Shown one piece after another: positions 36,309 to 45,004 of a stretch of DNA of 64,000 nucleotides. Position 1 is the first letter of the stretch. Every line of letters begins with the position of its first letter. The translations under genes were made by a program, and so were the position numbers. Origin of the DNA: Paenibacillus aquistagni (GTDB lineage Bacteria > Bacillota > Bacilli > Paenibacillales > Paenibacillaceae). Where the stretch lies: NCBI RefSeq assembly GCF_900177815.1, contig NZ_FXAZ01000002.1:124001-188000 (forward strand), given 5' to 3'. The notes under the pieces were generated by a model, which was not told where the DNA came from, searched no databases, and was given only the letters and a program-made list of their open reading frames with translations.

Positions 36309-37158
36309 TACAGCTTGCTCCTGTTGTGACAGAACGCATAGATGGCATCTCTCCCTGTGCCAATCGTTGATTAATATGATCAATTACTTCTAATAGTCCG
36401 CCTATTGAATCAATCGTATAATGTGCTCCAGCCTGTGCAAACTTGGTTCGCACAGCTGACATGCGAGCTTGCCGCTCTTCTTCATTTAGCGCTGACATTT
36501 GCTGTTCGGTTAGACCAAATTCACTGCCGCCAAAGACAACCCCCACGCTCCACATTCCCGCATTCAAGCCTTCTTGAATATCACTGATCGTATCTCCAAT
36601 TTTCACACATGCTGTCAATGGAAATACTTGCAGCGCAATCGCATTTTGATAGCACATATAAGGTGCTGGGCGCCCAGCAGGCACCTCATCTGAAGCAATC
36701 ATGTAATCTGGCTTATAGCCCTGCTCTTCTGCAGCTCTCGTTACTATACTCATCATCTCAGAGGTATAGCCTGTTGTAGAGCCGATCTTAATGCCTCTGC
36801 TTCGAAGTTCGCCCATGAGTTCTTGCACGCCTGGAATAAGCGAGGTATAAGCAGGAAGCACCTGCATAAGCATCGGCTCGAAGCTTGCATACAGTTTGTC
36901 AACATCTCGTTCATCTGGCAGCCGCCCGAACTTCTCCAGCCATTGTTGTTGAACCCCCTCCAATTGAAGCAAGACGCGAATATGATCTTTTTTCTTCATG
37001 CCCATCGGACCTCGAACCTCATCTTCAGTCACGATGATTCCATGCTGCTCAAAGGATTGAATAAAGGCAGCCAGCGGTGCAAAGCATCCATAATCCACTG
37101 TCGTTCCCGCCCAATCAAAGACAACGGCATTCACTTTTTGAATATAGTTATCACTCAT
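36301..37158 (-). CDS. phnX: Phosphonoacetaldehyde hydrolase (phosphonatase)
   Basis: A 285-residue HAD enzyme that cleaves phosphonoacetaldehyde to acetaldehyde and phosphate. The signature VVFDWAGTTVDYGCFAPL carries the nucleophile Asp, and GPMGMKKKDHIR holds the Schiff-base lysine region of the cap. Later motifs are GSTTGYTSEMM and VKIGDTISDIQEGLNAGMW. The ATG at 37158 gives the family's normal N-terminus; the frame is open back to 37227. It overlaps the dehydrogenase gene by eight bases. No phnW transaminase is nearby. Confidence 0.93.
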   Translation of the reverse strand: MSDNYIQKVNAVVFDWAGTTVDYGCFAPLAAFIQSFEQHGIIVTEDEVRGPMGMKKKDHIRVLLQLEGVQQQWLEKFGRLPDERDVDKLYASFEPMLMQVLPAYTSLIPGVQELMGELRSRGIKIGSTTGYTSEMMSIVTRAAEEQGYKPDYMIASDEVPAGRPAPYMCYQNAIALQVFPLTACVKIGDTISDIQEGLNAGMWSVGVVFGGSEFGLTEQQMSALNEEERQARMSAVRTKFAQAGAHYTIDSIGGLLEVIDHINQRLAQGEMPSMRSVTTGASCNG

Positions 37159-37288
37159 TACTTGTTCATTCCCCTCCATATGCTTAAAAACATTGTTAAT
37201 ATAGCACAAACATTCATTTGCATTCAATATAATGCGCGTTATTTTAAGTTTATTTGCAATTAATTATGGTTTGTAATGAAAAGGGCAA

Positions 37289-37325
37289 TAAAAAAGCCCC
37301 TATTCCTGCATAGCAGTTATAGAGG
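37289..37325 (-). terminator. Terminator after the DeoR regulator gene
   Basis: On the minus strand GCCTCTAT pairs with ATAGGGGC, with CTG/CAG pairing inside, followed by TTTTTT. It separates the regulator gene (37356) from phnX, so they are transcribed separately. Confidence 0.88.
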
Positions 37326-37355
37326 CGTATAGCTCGTATGGGTATTTTTCAATTG

Positions 37356-38135
37356 TCATAGGGCTGACTTAGGCGTGTAGGCGACATTCATGCCTGAATC
37401 CCTATACATTTTTACGATATCTTCATTAATGGTAGCGTCCGTTATAATCATATCCACCTGATCAAGCGGGCATACATTCATATAGGATACCTTTTCAAAT
37501 TTGCTAGAATCAGCCACGACATTCTTCTTGCGCGCGCTTGCCATCATCGCTTTGATAATATCAATCTCATGGATGCGGAAGTCTGTCAAGCCTTTGTCCA
37601 CGGATATGGCATTGATCGAGATAAACACTTGATCGATATTGTAGCTGGTGATGTCCTCCTCGCACTTTTTCCCATACAGTGCGTATTCTTCATGATCTAG
37701 AATTCCTCCAGGGACAATGACCGTAAATCCTGGCTTACTGGAAAAATGCTCAATAATACGAAGTCCGTTGGAGATAATGGTCAGACGTTCAAAGTTCTCG
37801 GACAGCTTCTTCGCGATCTCTAGATTCGTGGTGCCCGCATTGAGTGCAATAGCCTGCCCTTCCTGCACATATTCACAAGCAAGCTGAGCAAGCTCCAGCT
37901 TCTTGTCCTTATTCTTGGTCTCTCTATAGGTAAAAGCGTTACGATCACCGTGGTCGGTTGGAAGTATGGCTCCTCCGTGCACCCGCTTAAGCAGATGCTT
38001 GCTCTCCATGTATTCCAAGTCTCGTCTAACCGTATCAATAGATACGTTCAATACTTGCACAAGCTCGGTTACCTTTACGGACTCATTTTGCTTTAAGATC
38101 TCTTGAATTTTTTTATATCGTTCTTCCTGCAGCAT
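37356..38135 (-). CDS. DeoR-family transcriptional regulator
   Basis: About 259 residues. The N-terminal DeoR winged helix has VTELVQVLNVSIDTVRRDLE then KRVHGGAIL. The C-terminal sensor domain has ALNAGTTNLEIAKKL and ISNGLRIIEHF, typical of proteins that bind phosphorylated sugars or similar effectors. It lies directly upstream of phnX and its dehydrogenase and is their likely regulator. A phosphorylated C2 or phosphonate effector is inference. The frame opens at 38183; the ATG at 38135 gives the usual MLQEERYKKI start. Confidence 0.88.
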   Translation of the reverse strand: MLQEERYKKIQEILKQNESVKVTELVQVLNVSIDTVRRDLEYMESKHLLKRVHGGAILPTDHGDRNAFTYRETKNKDKKLELAQLACEYVQEGQAIALNAGTTNLEIAKKLSENFERLTIISNGLRIIEHFSSKPGFTVIVPGGILDHEEYALYGKKCEEDITSYNIDQVFISINAISVDKGLTDFRIHEIDIIKAMMASARKKNVVADSSKFEKVSYMNVCPLDQVDMIITDATINEDIVKMYRDSGMNVAYTPKSAL

Positions 38136-38205
38136 CGTTAACACCCACTCTCGAAGATCGTTCCGTTCTTTTTTCACTATCATTATACAAATGTAGTGGG
38201 ACCAG

Positions 38206-38727
38206 TCAAGCTTGCTGCTTCAAATAGCGTTCTATTGCTGTCTCTATCTCGCGATTGGACCGTACAACCACACATATGCCCTGGCAGCGTGAAGACAGCT
38301 CCAAGATCTCTTGCATAAGCTCCTTATCGAACTTTCGGTTCCATACCACAAGCATCTCATATAAATTGCGCAGCGTTTGCTTATAGTTGGCCTGCTCCCA
38401 TCCCAGACGTGTCCGTACAAAACGGCGAAGCACGCGATAATCCCGAACCAAGGCATGAGGCTGAATGATAAAGATCAGATCCGCTTCTGTAAAGCTTTCT
38501 TGCCCCCACTTATGATGCACGCCCTCAATAATCCACTCCGCCTTGTTGACGATGTCGTTGAGCTTAGCATCTCTCACGTCTTGAGGATATCGCTTGTTCG
38601 CTTCCTCTCGGTCCCACACAAGATTGTCTGTCTCGATGTATGGAATACGATATTTTATCGACAGTTTGCGTGCGATATAAGACTTTCCGCTGCCGCATGA
38701 ACCAATGATTCTTACTCTCATCCTCAT
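38206..38727 (-). CDS. P-loop nucleotide kinase-like protein (adenylate kinase/FlaR type)
   Basis: A 173-residue protein with P-loop IIGSCGSGKSYIARKLS at its start and the IPYIETDNLVWDR block of adenylate-kinase-like proteins annotated as topology modulation or FlaR-type. WIIEGVHHKW and a basic lid region (RVLRRFVRTRLGWE) follow. Substrate unknown. Closely spaced GTG 38730, ATG 38727 and ATG 38721 all could start it; none has a strong binding site. Confidence 0.8.
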   Translation of the reverse strand: MRMRVRIIGSCGSGKSYIARKLSIKYRIPYIETDNLVWDREEANKRYPQDVRDAKLNDIVNKAEWIIEGVHHKWGQESFTEADLIFIIQPHALVRDYRVLRRFVRTRLGWEQANYKQTLRNLYEMLVVWNRKFDKELMQEILELSSRCQGICVVVRSNREIETAIERYLKQQA

Positions 38728-38769
38728 CACTCGCTCTAATCTGTATCGGAAGAATCGTCTCCTATGTAC

Positions 38770-39273
38770 TCATTGCCAAAATACATGAGTAGGCACAACC
38801 ATTAGCACCTTGCCCACAATACGATCTTTCTCAAGAAAAGGAGTTGGCCACATATGCGAATCATAGCTGATGTTGCGGTTGTCACCAAGCACAAAGTAGT
38901 GATCCTCTGGCACTTCTACAGGACCATACAGGTAGCGTATCTCTTCATTCAGATAAGGCTCGTCGATGACCTCTCCATTGCGATACAGCAAACCGTCCTT
39001 TACCTGAATAACATCGTGAGGCAGACCAATCACACGCTTGACATATTTCTCTTTCTCTTTCTCTGGCACAGGAGGATGAAAGACAACGAGATCATTATAA
39101 TCGATATCTGTCAGCCATATTAATTTTTCTACGAATACATGATCATTGACCTCAATCGTGGGGATCATCGACCCTGTCGGAACCTTCATCGCTTCAGCCA
39201 CATACGTCCTGAATCCAAGCGTAATGATTACAGCAATGACAAGGCTTGGTATCCATTGCTTTAAAGTCTTCAT
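38770..39273 (-). CDS. lepB: Type I signal peptidase
   Basis: A 167-residue enzyme with one N-terminal membrane anchor. The catalytic Ser is in VPTGSMIPTI, the catalytic Lys in KYVKRVIGLPHD, and box E reads LGDNRNISYDSHMW. It cleaves signal peptides of exported proteins on the outer membrane face. It overlaps the small membrane gene upstream by four bases (39270-39273), so the two are coupled. Confidence 0.95.
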   Translation of the reverse strand: MKTLKQWIPSLVIAVIITLGFRTYVAEAMKVPTGSMIPTIEVNDHVFVEKLIWLTDIDYNDLVVFHPPVPEKEKEKYVKRVIGLPHDVIQVKDGLLYRNGEVIDEPYLNEEIRYLYGPVEVPEDHYFVLGDNRNISYDSHMWPTPFLEKDRIVGKVLMVVPTHVFWQ

Positions 39274-39527
39274 TGTAATTCCTCCTCTGCGGGGCCGGCA
39301 ACTGCTCTTGCATTCATTTGTTGTATCCTCTCTCTTCTCGCTCGGTTTCGATCTTGGCGAACATATCGCAGCAGTTCCAATTGATTAATCAATATCATAA
39401 TGAGCAGGGTAATAATAATTGAGAGTGCTGTCATAACACTTATTGAAGCATTGGGGTCCAATCCATACATCCATAGAAAGAAGCTCTCGATGACGATAAA
39501 TATTATAACACTAAGGCCTGCTTTCAT
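39270..39527 (-). CDS. Small two-helix membrane protein coupled to lepB
   Basis: 85 residues: two membrane helices (about 3-21 and 28-48), then a strongly basic stretch RYVRQDRNRARRERIQQ and an acidic tail. I do not recognise the family. Its stop overlaps the lepB start, suggesting a shared role at the membrane or simple coupling. Confidence 0.72.
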   Translation of the reverse strand: MKAGLSVIIFIVIESFFLWMYGLDPNASISVMTALSIIITLLIMILINQLELLRYVRQDRNRARRERIQQMNARAVAGPAEEELQ

Positions 39528-39564
39528 CTCATCCTCTTCTCCTTCCCATGTGAAGAACTTTAAA

Positions 39565-39599
39565 GAAAAAGAGATCTAGTTGGTGTGGCCTAGATCTCT
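39565..39599 (-). terminator. Terminator of the TagA/WecG gene
   Basis: AGAGATCTAG (39570-39579) pairs with CTAGATCTCT (39590-39599). On the minus strand TTTTT follows. The stem begins at the stop codon itself. Confidence 0.92.
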
Positions 39600-40354
39600 C
39601 AGGTGGGCTTGCGGATAATCGCACGATACACAAATACAGGCAATGCCGTCTGGCGGCGCCATCTTGAAGCTTGGCCTTTAGCTGGGGGAACGGTGAGCAG
39701 TCGATACAGCCATTCCAGGTTCAACTGCTTCCATACCTTTGGCGTTTCTTTTACCTTACCTGATAATACATCAAGGCTCCCTCCAACTCCAAATACTAAT
39801 TTGACATCGGCTAGTGCTTCCTTATGGCGTGAGATCCACTTGTCCGAGTAAGGAGCTCCCATCGCTACGATCAGTATATTGGGTTTGGATGATTGAATAT
39901 CCGAAAGGATCGCAGTCTCTTCCTCAGAGGCAAAGAAGCCATGATGTCTGCCTGCTATGCGAATACGTGGAAAATGCTGTTGAACATGCGCAACCGCCTG
40001 TGCATTGCTCTCTTCGTCTGCACCTAAAAAGTAGAACCCCCACTGCTGTTGATTGCCGCTCGCAAGCAGCTTGAGCAGCAGCTCGTATCCCGTGACACGC
40101 TCTGCAATTGGATTCCCTAGCCTTTTGGATGCATATAGAATACCTACTCCGTCAGGCGTAACCCAATCGGCTTCCTTCACGATCTGCTGTACTTCCTTAT
40201 CTCGCTGACAGCGAATCGCAATCTCCGGATTGACCGTAATCAAGTGAAGAAGCGATGCCTGCTGGTCCTCTATATGGTTACTTAATCGGTCAACCGTCTC
40301 CTGCATCGTACACTTGGAGAATGGGATCCCAAGGATAGATACCGTTTCTTGCAT
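39599..40354 (-). CDS. WecG/TagA/CpsF family glycosyltransferase
   Basis: A 251-residue glycosyltransferase family 26 protein. Motifs are TVNPEIAIRCQRDKE, VTPDGVGILYASKRLG, WGFYFLGADEESN, and LIVAMGAPYSDKWISRH. Members add N-acetylmannosamine or a similar sugar to a lipid-linked GlcNAc in teichoic acid linkage units or exopolysaccharides. Which polymer is meant cannot be told, since no other wall-polymer gene is adjacent. It is monocistronic with its own terminator. Confidence 0.9.
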   Translation of the reverse strand: MQETVSILGIPFSKCTMQETVDRLSNHIEDQQASLLHLITVNPEIAIRCQRDKEVQQIVKEADWVTPDGVGILYASKRLGNPIAERVTGYELLLKLLASGNQQQWGFYFLGADEESNAQAVAHVQQHFPRIRIAGRHHGFFASEEETAILSDIQSSKPNILIVAMGAPYSDKWISRHKEALADVKLVFGVGGSLDVLSGKVKETPKVWKQLNLEWLYRLLTVPPAKGQASRWRRQTALPVFVYRAIIRKPT

Positions 40355-40554
40355 CTTGTTGCCACCTGCCTCTAGTCAGTTATTCTGCCTTATTCGATGA
40401 TTTCTTGCCGACGGCAATCCATCTGCATCATTATCCTCAAATACAAACTCAACATTTTAACATCATCATACCATGACCTATCACCCAATGCTATTTACGA
40501 ACCACATAAAAGTTAAAGCCCTATAACATTTACTCGCAGTTAAACCTCCGTATC

Positions 40555-40818
40555 CTATACAATCGGCTTTCTAGCTCTAATAGCCCTCACGATATAATAA
40601 GTTGCGACTCCTAGCACTAAGAGCATAATCTCGATAATAGGAAAGCCTTGAACAACCGCAAAATCTGCATGGTTCTTTAATTGTTCTACCTCTTTGTAGC
40701 TATTCATGACGTCAGGCGTATAATCGACCGTTTGATAGAATTCAGAAATAATTTGAAATACATAGTAGATTGCGAGAAATGCCCCTCCAACCGACAGCGA
40801 AAACAAAAACGATCTCAT
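40555..40818 (-). CDS. Hypothetical two-helix membrane protein
   Basis: 87 residues with membrane helices at about 5-25 and 60-80 and a soluble loop (DYTPDVMNSYKEVEQLKNHA) between. Unrecognised. It is isolated between long spacers. Confidence 0.6.
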   Translation of the reverse strand: MRSFLFSLSVGGAFLAIYYVFQIISEFYQTVDYTPDVMNSYKEVEQLKNHADFAVVQGFPIIEIMLLVLGVATYYIVRAIRARKPIV

Positions 40819-41044
40819 AACGCGAAATTGCCTCTCCTTCTTATAGTCATATTGTATTGACTCTGCTATTCACAGTGATAGCCTGCACATGTAGAATGAA
40901 CGCTCACAATTCGGATCCGTTGATCATCCCTCCTCATATATCTCTTTTTACAGATCCACCAAGAAATTGTACCGTATATTGGAAGTTGATTGCAATGAAA
41001 GCCTATGTCTTGTTTTGTCGACATATAAGAGCTTTCGTCTATCC

Positions 41045-41218
41045 TTAATGACCCGCACTTTCATATTTAACCAGCCCTCTTTGGAAGATATAAATAGAAG
41101 CGAGCATCGCATAGATCACGACAAGCGGAGCCAGCCACCCATAATACTCCCAGCCTGATTTGCCAAATAAGAAAGCCGCCGGAAAGAAGCTGATAAAGGC
41201 ATAAGGAGCCACAAACAT
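41045..41218 (-). pseudogene. C-terminal remnant of an ABC-2 type permease
   Basis: An open frame of 57 residues reads VAPYAFISFFPAAFLFGKSG, GWLAPLVVIYAMLA and IFQRGLVKYESAGH, ending at TAA 41045-41047. This is the C-terminal end of ABC-2 exporter permeases (COG3694-like), which are normally about 260 residues. A stop lies immediately upstream of its first ATG and no earlier part is present. The rest of the 40819-41397 stretch holds no other gene that I can support. Confidence 0.6.
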
Positions 41219-41397
41219 TTACAGCCATCTTCTCTTGGTGGTTCGGCTTAAATAAATGCTTAATGGAATTATATTACATCAACATGGCCTTTTATTACTT
41301 TGTTGAGCGTGGTTAAAAGAATAGTCATTCGCATAACCACACTTCTCATCTATTGAATAGTCTATACAGACTGAATAGAAGCGGAGGAGTGATTTCT

Positions 41398-41802
41398 GTG
41401 AGTATATTCAAGGCCATACTGAGCGGAAGAAATGAGGTACCTCCTGTTCGAACGATCGCAAGCGGTAACGCAGTCTTTCGTACAAATCGTGCAGGCAATC
41501 GCTTAACTTTTCGATTAGTAGTCCGTAATATTTCTCAAGTGACTCAAGCACATATCCATCTGGGGCGCAGAGATCAGAATGGTCCTGTCGTCGCATTTTT
41601 GTTCGGTCTTTCCAAATTCGGGATTACAGTAAGACGAGGAGTAGTACAAGGAACGCTTACAAACCAAGACCTCGTTGGACCACTGCAAGGCAAAACTATT
41701 CAGGATCTTATTCGTGAAATAAAGAGAGGCAATACCTACGTCAATGTTCATACTACTCGTTTTCCAGCCGGAGAGATTCGAGGTCAGATTAAGCGACAAT
41801 AA
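41398..41802 (+). CDS. CHRD domain protein
   Basis: A 134-residue protein made of one CHRD domain: FKAILSGRNEVPPVRTIASG, VRNISQVTQAHIHLG, GPVVAFLFGL and VNVHTTRFPAGEIRGQI. It starts at GTG 41398, eight bases after GGAGGAG. No signal peptide is visible, which is unusual for a domain mostly found in exported proteins. Role unknown. Confidence 0.88.
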   Translation: MSIFKAILSGRNEVPPVRTIASGNAVFRTNRAGNRLTFRLVVRNISQVTQAHIHLGRRDQNGPVVAFLFGLSKFGITVRRGVVQGTLTNQDLVGPLQGKTIQDLIREIKRGNTYVNVHTTRFPAGEIRGQIKRQ

Positions 41803-41936
41803 TGATCTTATCAAGCTTATATGAACGGTCCTTATATGGATGCGCTCCCCTTGTGGTCGACAGTGAATAACGAACCATGCAAGGGGGGCTGCATGCCTAC
41901 AATTGCTTTTAATTGAGAAACATATCAACTAAGACA

Positions 41937-41985
41937 AAACGGCCTCAGCCCAGAAAAATTCAGGACCAAAGCCGCTCTCATTAAT
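41937..41985 (-). terminator. Probable terminator of the phosphoglycolate-phosphatase-like gene
   Basis: On the minus strand AGCGGC...GGTCC pairs imperfectly with GGGC...GGCCGT, followed by TTTGTC. It lies 28 bp beyond the stop at 42013. Confidence 0.5.
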
Positions 41986-42012
41986 TTCTATTTGTTGTAC
42001 TGCTTATAACCA

Positions 42013-42669
42013 TCAAGAACTGGCACTGCACAACAATCGGCGAAGCTCATTTACCGTCTCAACGATATGGGCTGCTCCAGCAGTTTCAAGCTCCTGCTTG
42101 CTTCCATAGCCGAACTCCACACCTACGGACTGCATATGATTGAGATTCGCGCCGATGATATCATGCTTTCGGTCCCCAATCATCACTGTCCGACCAACTT
42201 CCAAATTCTGCTCTTTCACAATATGCTCAATAATCTCCCCTTTAGCTAAACGGGTTCCGTCCAAATTGCTTCCACAAACAAAGCGAAAGTAGGAGTCTAT
42301 ATCAAAGTAGCGTAGAATTCGCTCCGCAAATACCGTTGGCTTGGATGTGGCGACATACAGCACTTTTTCCTCTAGACGCAGCTGTACGAGCAGCTCTTTT
42401 ATCCCATCATACAGTTCATTTTCATATATTCCATGTTCGCTAAAGTATTCTCGGTAGTAGCCAATCGCTTGCTGAGCCTGCTCGTTTGAAAAAGAATACA
42501 GCTCCTGAAATGACTGCATCAGCGGCGGTCCGATAAATGGTTCAAGCTGATCAAGGTCGTCAACGGCTATGCCCATTCTCTGAAGCGCATACTGCACAGA
42601 TTTGGTTATGCCTAGCTTCGGGTCTGTTAACGTACCATCTAAATCAAATAACACATTTGTGTAATGCAC
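42013..42669 (-). CDS. HAD hydrolase, phosphoglycolate phosphatase-like
   Basis: A 218-residue HAD-IA hydrolase with VLFDLDGTLTDPKLGITKSV (nucleophile Asp9), YVATSKPTVFAERIL, and VMIGDRKHDIIGA. The helical cap (about 18-85) and the sequence style match the Gph/PGP-like 5'-nucleotidase branch. Substrate unknown. A single gene with its own terminator. Confidence 0.9.
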   Translation of the reverse strand: MHYTNVLFDLDGTLTDPKLGITKSVQYALQRMGIAVDDLDQLEPFIGPPLMQSFQELYSFSNEQAQQAIGYYREYFSEHGIYENELYDGIKELLVQLRLEEKVLYVATSKPTVFAERILRYFDIDSYFRFVCGSNLDGTRLAKGEIIEHIVKEQNLEVGRTVMIGDRKHDIIGANLNHMQSVGVEFGYGSKQELETAGAAHIVETVNELRRLLCSASS

Positions 42670-42717
42670 AGTGCCATTCCCTCTTTCTCACTTCTTGTCA
42701 TAAACAGAACCTAATAT

Positions 42718-42984
42718 CTACACGCTTGACTGTGCTCTGCCACCCCTTATCAGCCTGCCTGTAATGATTGCCAGCAGGACAAGCACGGGGGCAATGAAGC
42801 TCGTCTCCCACACATCATGTCGAAGCTCTCCGGCTTTCTCCCACAGCGTTAATGCGCGTCCATCTTCCTCGACAGCTGACCAATGAAATAGAAGATGATC
42901 CACCACTAGATCCACGTAGGACAAGCCTAAGTAAAGCATAAAGACAATGATGGATATCCAATAGATCTCGAACCACGTAATCAC
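42718..42984 (-). CDS. Hypothetical two-helix membrane protein
   Basis: About 88 residues with helices in WISIIVFMLYLGLSYVDLVV and in FIAPVLVLLAIITGRLI, and a charged middle. GTG 42984 has AAGG seven bases upstream; the frame opens at GTG 43008. It overlaps the end of the broken HAD gene in another frame. Unrecognised. Confidence 0.5.
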   Translation of the reverse strand: MITWFEIYWISIIVFMLYLGLSYVDLVVDHLLFHWSAVEEDGRALTLWEKAGELRHDVWETSFIAPVLVLLAIITGRLIRGGRAQSSV

Positions 42985-43415
42985 ACGCAACCTTATTTTT
43001 CGCAACACGATCTTCCTTCCACCATCCCTGCATCCCTAATGCACGGCTGGCCGCTACATCATGAATCGGATGATCGCCTACAAATATCGTTTCTTCTGCC
43101 ATTACGTTGAGCTTCTTTAACGCTCGCTCAAAAATCTTGGGATCTGGCTTCCGCAAACCTTCATTCTCAGATATAAGAATAGCGTCAAAGTATTCCTTGA
43201 TGCCTAGCGCTTCGATGTTATTCATTTGGAAGCGATCGAAGCCATTTGTAATCATGCCTAGCTTCAAATCATTATTCTTTAGCAGCTGCAGCAACTCGTG
43301 AAGGATAGGAAAGCCTCTAGGCGATCATATTGATCCTCTACAAATGAAAGCAGCGAAGCATCTCGATCAAGCAGTGTGCCATCCAAATCAAACAATATGC
43401 CTTAGATGGTCATCT
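42815..43415 (-). pseudogene. HAD-family hydrolase pseudogene (stop codon, deletion, frameshift)
   Basis: From ATG 43415 the frame reads a HAD start (GILFDLDGTLLDRDASLLSF) but codon 4 is TAA (43404-43406). After about VEDQYDRLE the cap domain is missing. The C-terminal part resumes in another frame as HELLQLLKNNDLKLGMITNG, then ISENEGLRKPDPKIFERALK and VGDHPIHDVAASRALGMQG. The recognisable end is near 42950; the frame stays open to 42815. Three independent defects make this a clear pseudogene. Confidence 0.82.
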
Positions 43416-43488
43416 AAACCTCCTCCAGCATACAAAACTTGAGCGAGTGCAGCAGATGGACGCAGCGTACAGCGACTAGTTTATACGA

Positions 43489-44277
43489 TTATACTTCTCC
43501 TTCATCGACTCGCTGTTCTTCTATTAGGCGGTGGATTTCCGTTAACATATAACGTGCGAAGGAGGTCGCCTGCTCCTTATCCAGTGAAAGCTGATCCTCT
43601 CCATGGTCATAGGCATGCAGGCAATCCTTGATTAAGCCATGATAGATGTCTTGCACATGAACAATTCCCCATTGACCGCCTTCTCGCTTGGATGATACCG
43701 CCCCGTCTTGCAAGTACTGCAGTACCCTGCAAAGATTTAGAACGATGTACACAGGCTCGGTCACAATCTCCGTTGCTGCATGTTCGATATCGTAGATGAG
43801 CGCATCCACATAAGCTTCTCTTGGCACAGAATCTGAGAAGTGCAGCAGAGGCTCTCCATATAGGCACATGCCTCGTTCAAGCGCAACCATCACATGTGCA
43901 GCCAAGTCCTGATCCACGCCAGGTCCACAGCGGTAGCCCGGTTCATTCTCATAGCGTCCGCGATGATAGGCCGAGTAATGAAGTTCATAGGGCAGCGGAT
44001 GTTGAAATGGCCTTAATGCCTGCTCGTGTACGACACTGAATTCAAAGCCGCGATGACCTTCCATTCCTTGCTCGACTTCAAGTACCCTCTCCACAATGGT
44101 CCGTGCCATGGTCGATGTCAACGGCTGCTTCACCACGATTAATAGATCGATATCGCTGCCTTCAGGATGATAGCAGCCCATGGCAAGAGAGCCATGCAGG
44201 TAGATCCCTGTAAGCATATCCTTCATTACAGACTGAAGCATATGTACAACTTGTGTGATTTCATTCGGAATCATCAT
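43489..44277 (-). CDS. Nucleotidyltransferase with DUF4111 (AadA-like) domain
   Basis: 262 residues. The nucleotidyltransferase core IYLHGSLAMGCYHPEGSDID holds the GS and DxD-type catalytic residues. A C-terminal helical DUF4111-like domain (about 150-250; LNLCRVLQYLQDGAVSSK) is shared with aminoglycoside adenylyltransferases such as AadA. A resistance role is possible but not shown; many chromosomal members have unknown substrates. It overlaps the preceding gene by four bases. Confidence 0.8.
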   Translation of the reverse strand: MMIPNEITQVVHMLQSVMKDMLTGIYLHGSLAMGCYHPEGSDIDLLIVVKQPLTSTMARTIVERVLEVEQGMEGHRGFEFSVVHEQALRPFQHPLPYELHYSAYHRGRYENEPGYRCGPGVDQDLAAHVMVALERGMCLYGEPLLHFSDSVPREAYVDALIYDIEHAATEIVTEPVYIVLNLCRVLQYLQDGAVSSKREGGQWGIVHVQDIYHGLIKDCLHAYDHGEDQLSLDKEQATSFARYMLTEIHRLIEEQRVDEGEV

Positions 44278-44831
44278 GGCAGCGGCAAAGGAGTAATGGA
44301 GAATTGATCAGGACGGTCCAGCAGATAGCCTTTAATAAAATATTGATTGTGCTTATACTCCTCTTGAATGATCGTCTGTCCCGACTTTATCTCATAGCGA
44401 TAAGGTTCCTCAGATCCGACTACGCCTGCAGCAATCAGCATGCCATCCAGCGTAATGAAATGCAGTCCTTCCTTGATGCTTGGTGCAGACACGTTTTTAA
44501 GTGGAAAAGTCAAGGTATCCATCCTTAACTTATAGCCTTCTTGATCCTCTTCATAGACGGCATACCCACTCATTGCTTCGCTATGCTGATAGTCATAGGA
44601 AAAAGCATAAATATCGTACCTTCCAATTCGCTTCTGTGCTTGTATCGTGAAGCCGGTTAGATGGCGTTTGCCGCCAGCACTGTCAATAGCTCGAGCCAGA
44701 ATATGAGCGGGGATTGTTTCCTGTGTTAATGTTGAATCATCCGCACGATACACTAATATAAGAATGATACCTGCAGCAATGCATATGCCCCCAAGAATGA
44801 CTCTCAAGCTTAATCCTTTAAGAAAGCTCAT
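44274..44831 (-). CDS. Hypothetical membrane-anchored extracytoplasmic protein
   Basis: About 185 residues: an N-terminal anchor (about 10-30; LGGICIAAGIILILVY) then a soluble domain, probably outside, with VSAPSIKEGLHFITLDGMLI. No family recognised. The second of two adjacent ATGs (44831) is six bases from GGGAG and was chosen. It overlaps the nucleotidyltransferase gene downstream. Confidence 0.65.
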   Translation of the reverse strand: MSFLKGLSLRVILGGICIAAGIILILVYRADDSTLTQETIPAHILARAIDSAGGKRHLTGFTIQAQKRIGRYDIYAFSYDYQHSEAMSGYAVYEEDQEGYKLRMDTLTFPLKNVSAPSIKEGLHFITLDGMLIAAGVVGSEEPYRYEIKSGQTIIQEEYKHNQYFIKGYLLDRPDQFSITPLPLP

Positions 44832-44857
44832 CATCAGCTCCCTTTCCTCCAAATTTA

Positions 44858-45004
44858 TTATTTGTTGCTCTTTGTTATATCAATTAATCGGTAGACGGCC
44901 TGTTCAATATCTTTGCTCGCTTTGATCTGTGCCTTTAGCAGCATCGTAACATAAAGAAGCCATGCTCCCATAAGGAGCAAAATGATTATAAATACTATTT
45001 CCAT
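44858..45004 (-). CDS. Small 48-residue single-helix membrane protein
   Basis: ATG 45004 to TAA 44858. A membrane helix (about 3-22; IVFIIILLLMGAWLLYVTML) is followed by a charged cytoplasmic helix (KASKDIEQAVYRLID). GGGTGA lies nine bases before the ATG. It sits 26 bp before the next gene on the same strand, consistent with one operon. It is short enough to be missed by length-limited gene calling. Confidence 0.55.
   Translation of the reverse strand: MEIVFIIILLLMGAWLLYVTMLLKAQIKASKDIEQAVYRLIDITKSNK

Noticed and set aside
41403-41928. Minus-strand open frames opposite the CHRD gene
   Set aside because: No binding sites or family features; they mirror the real gene on the plus strand.
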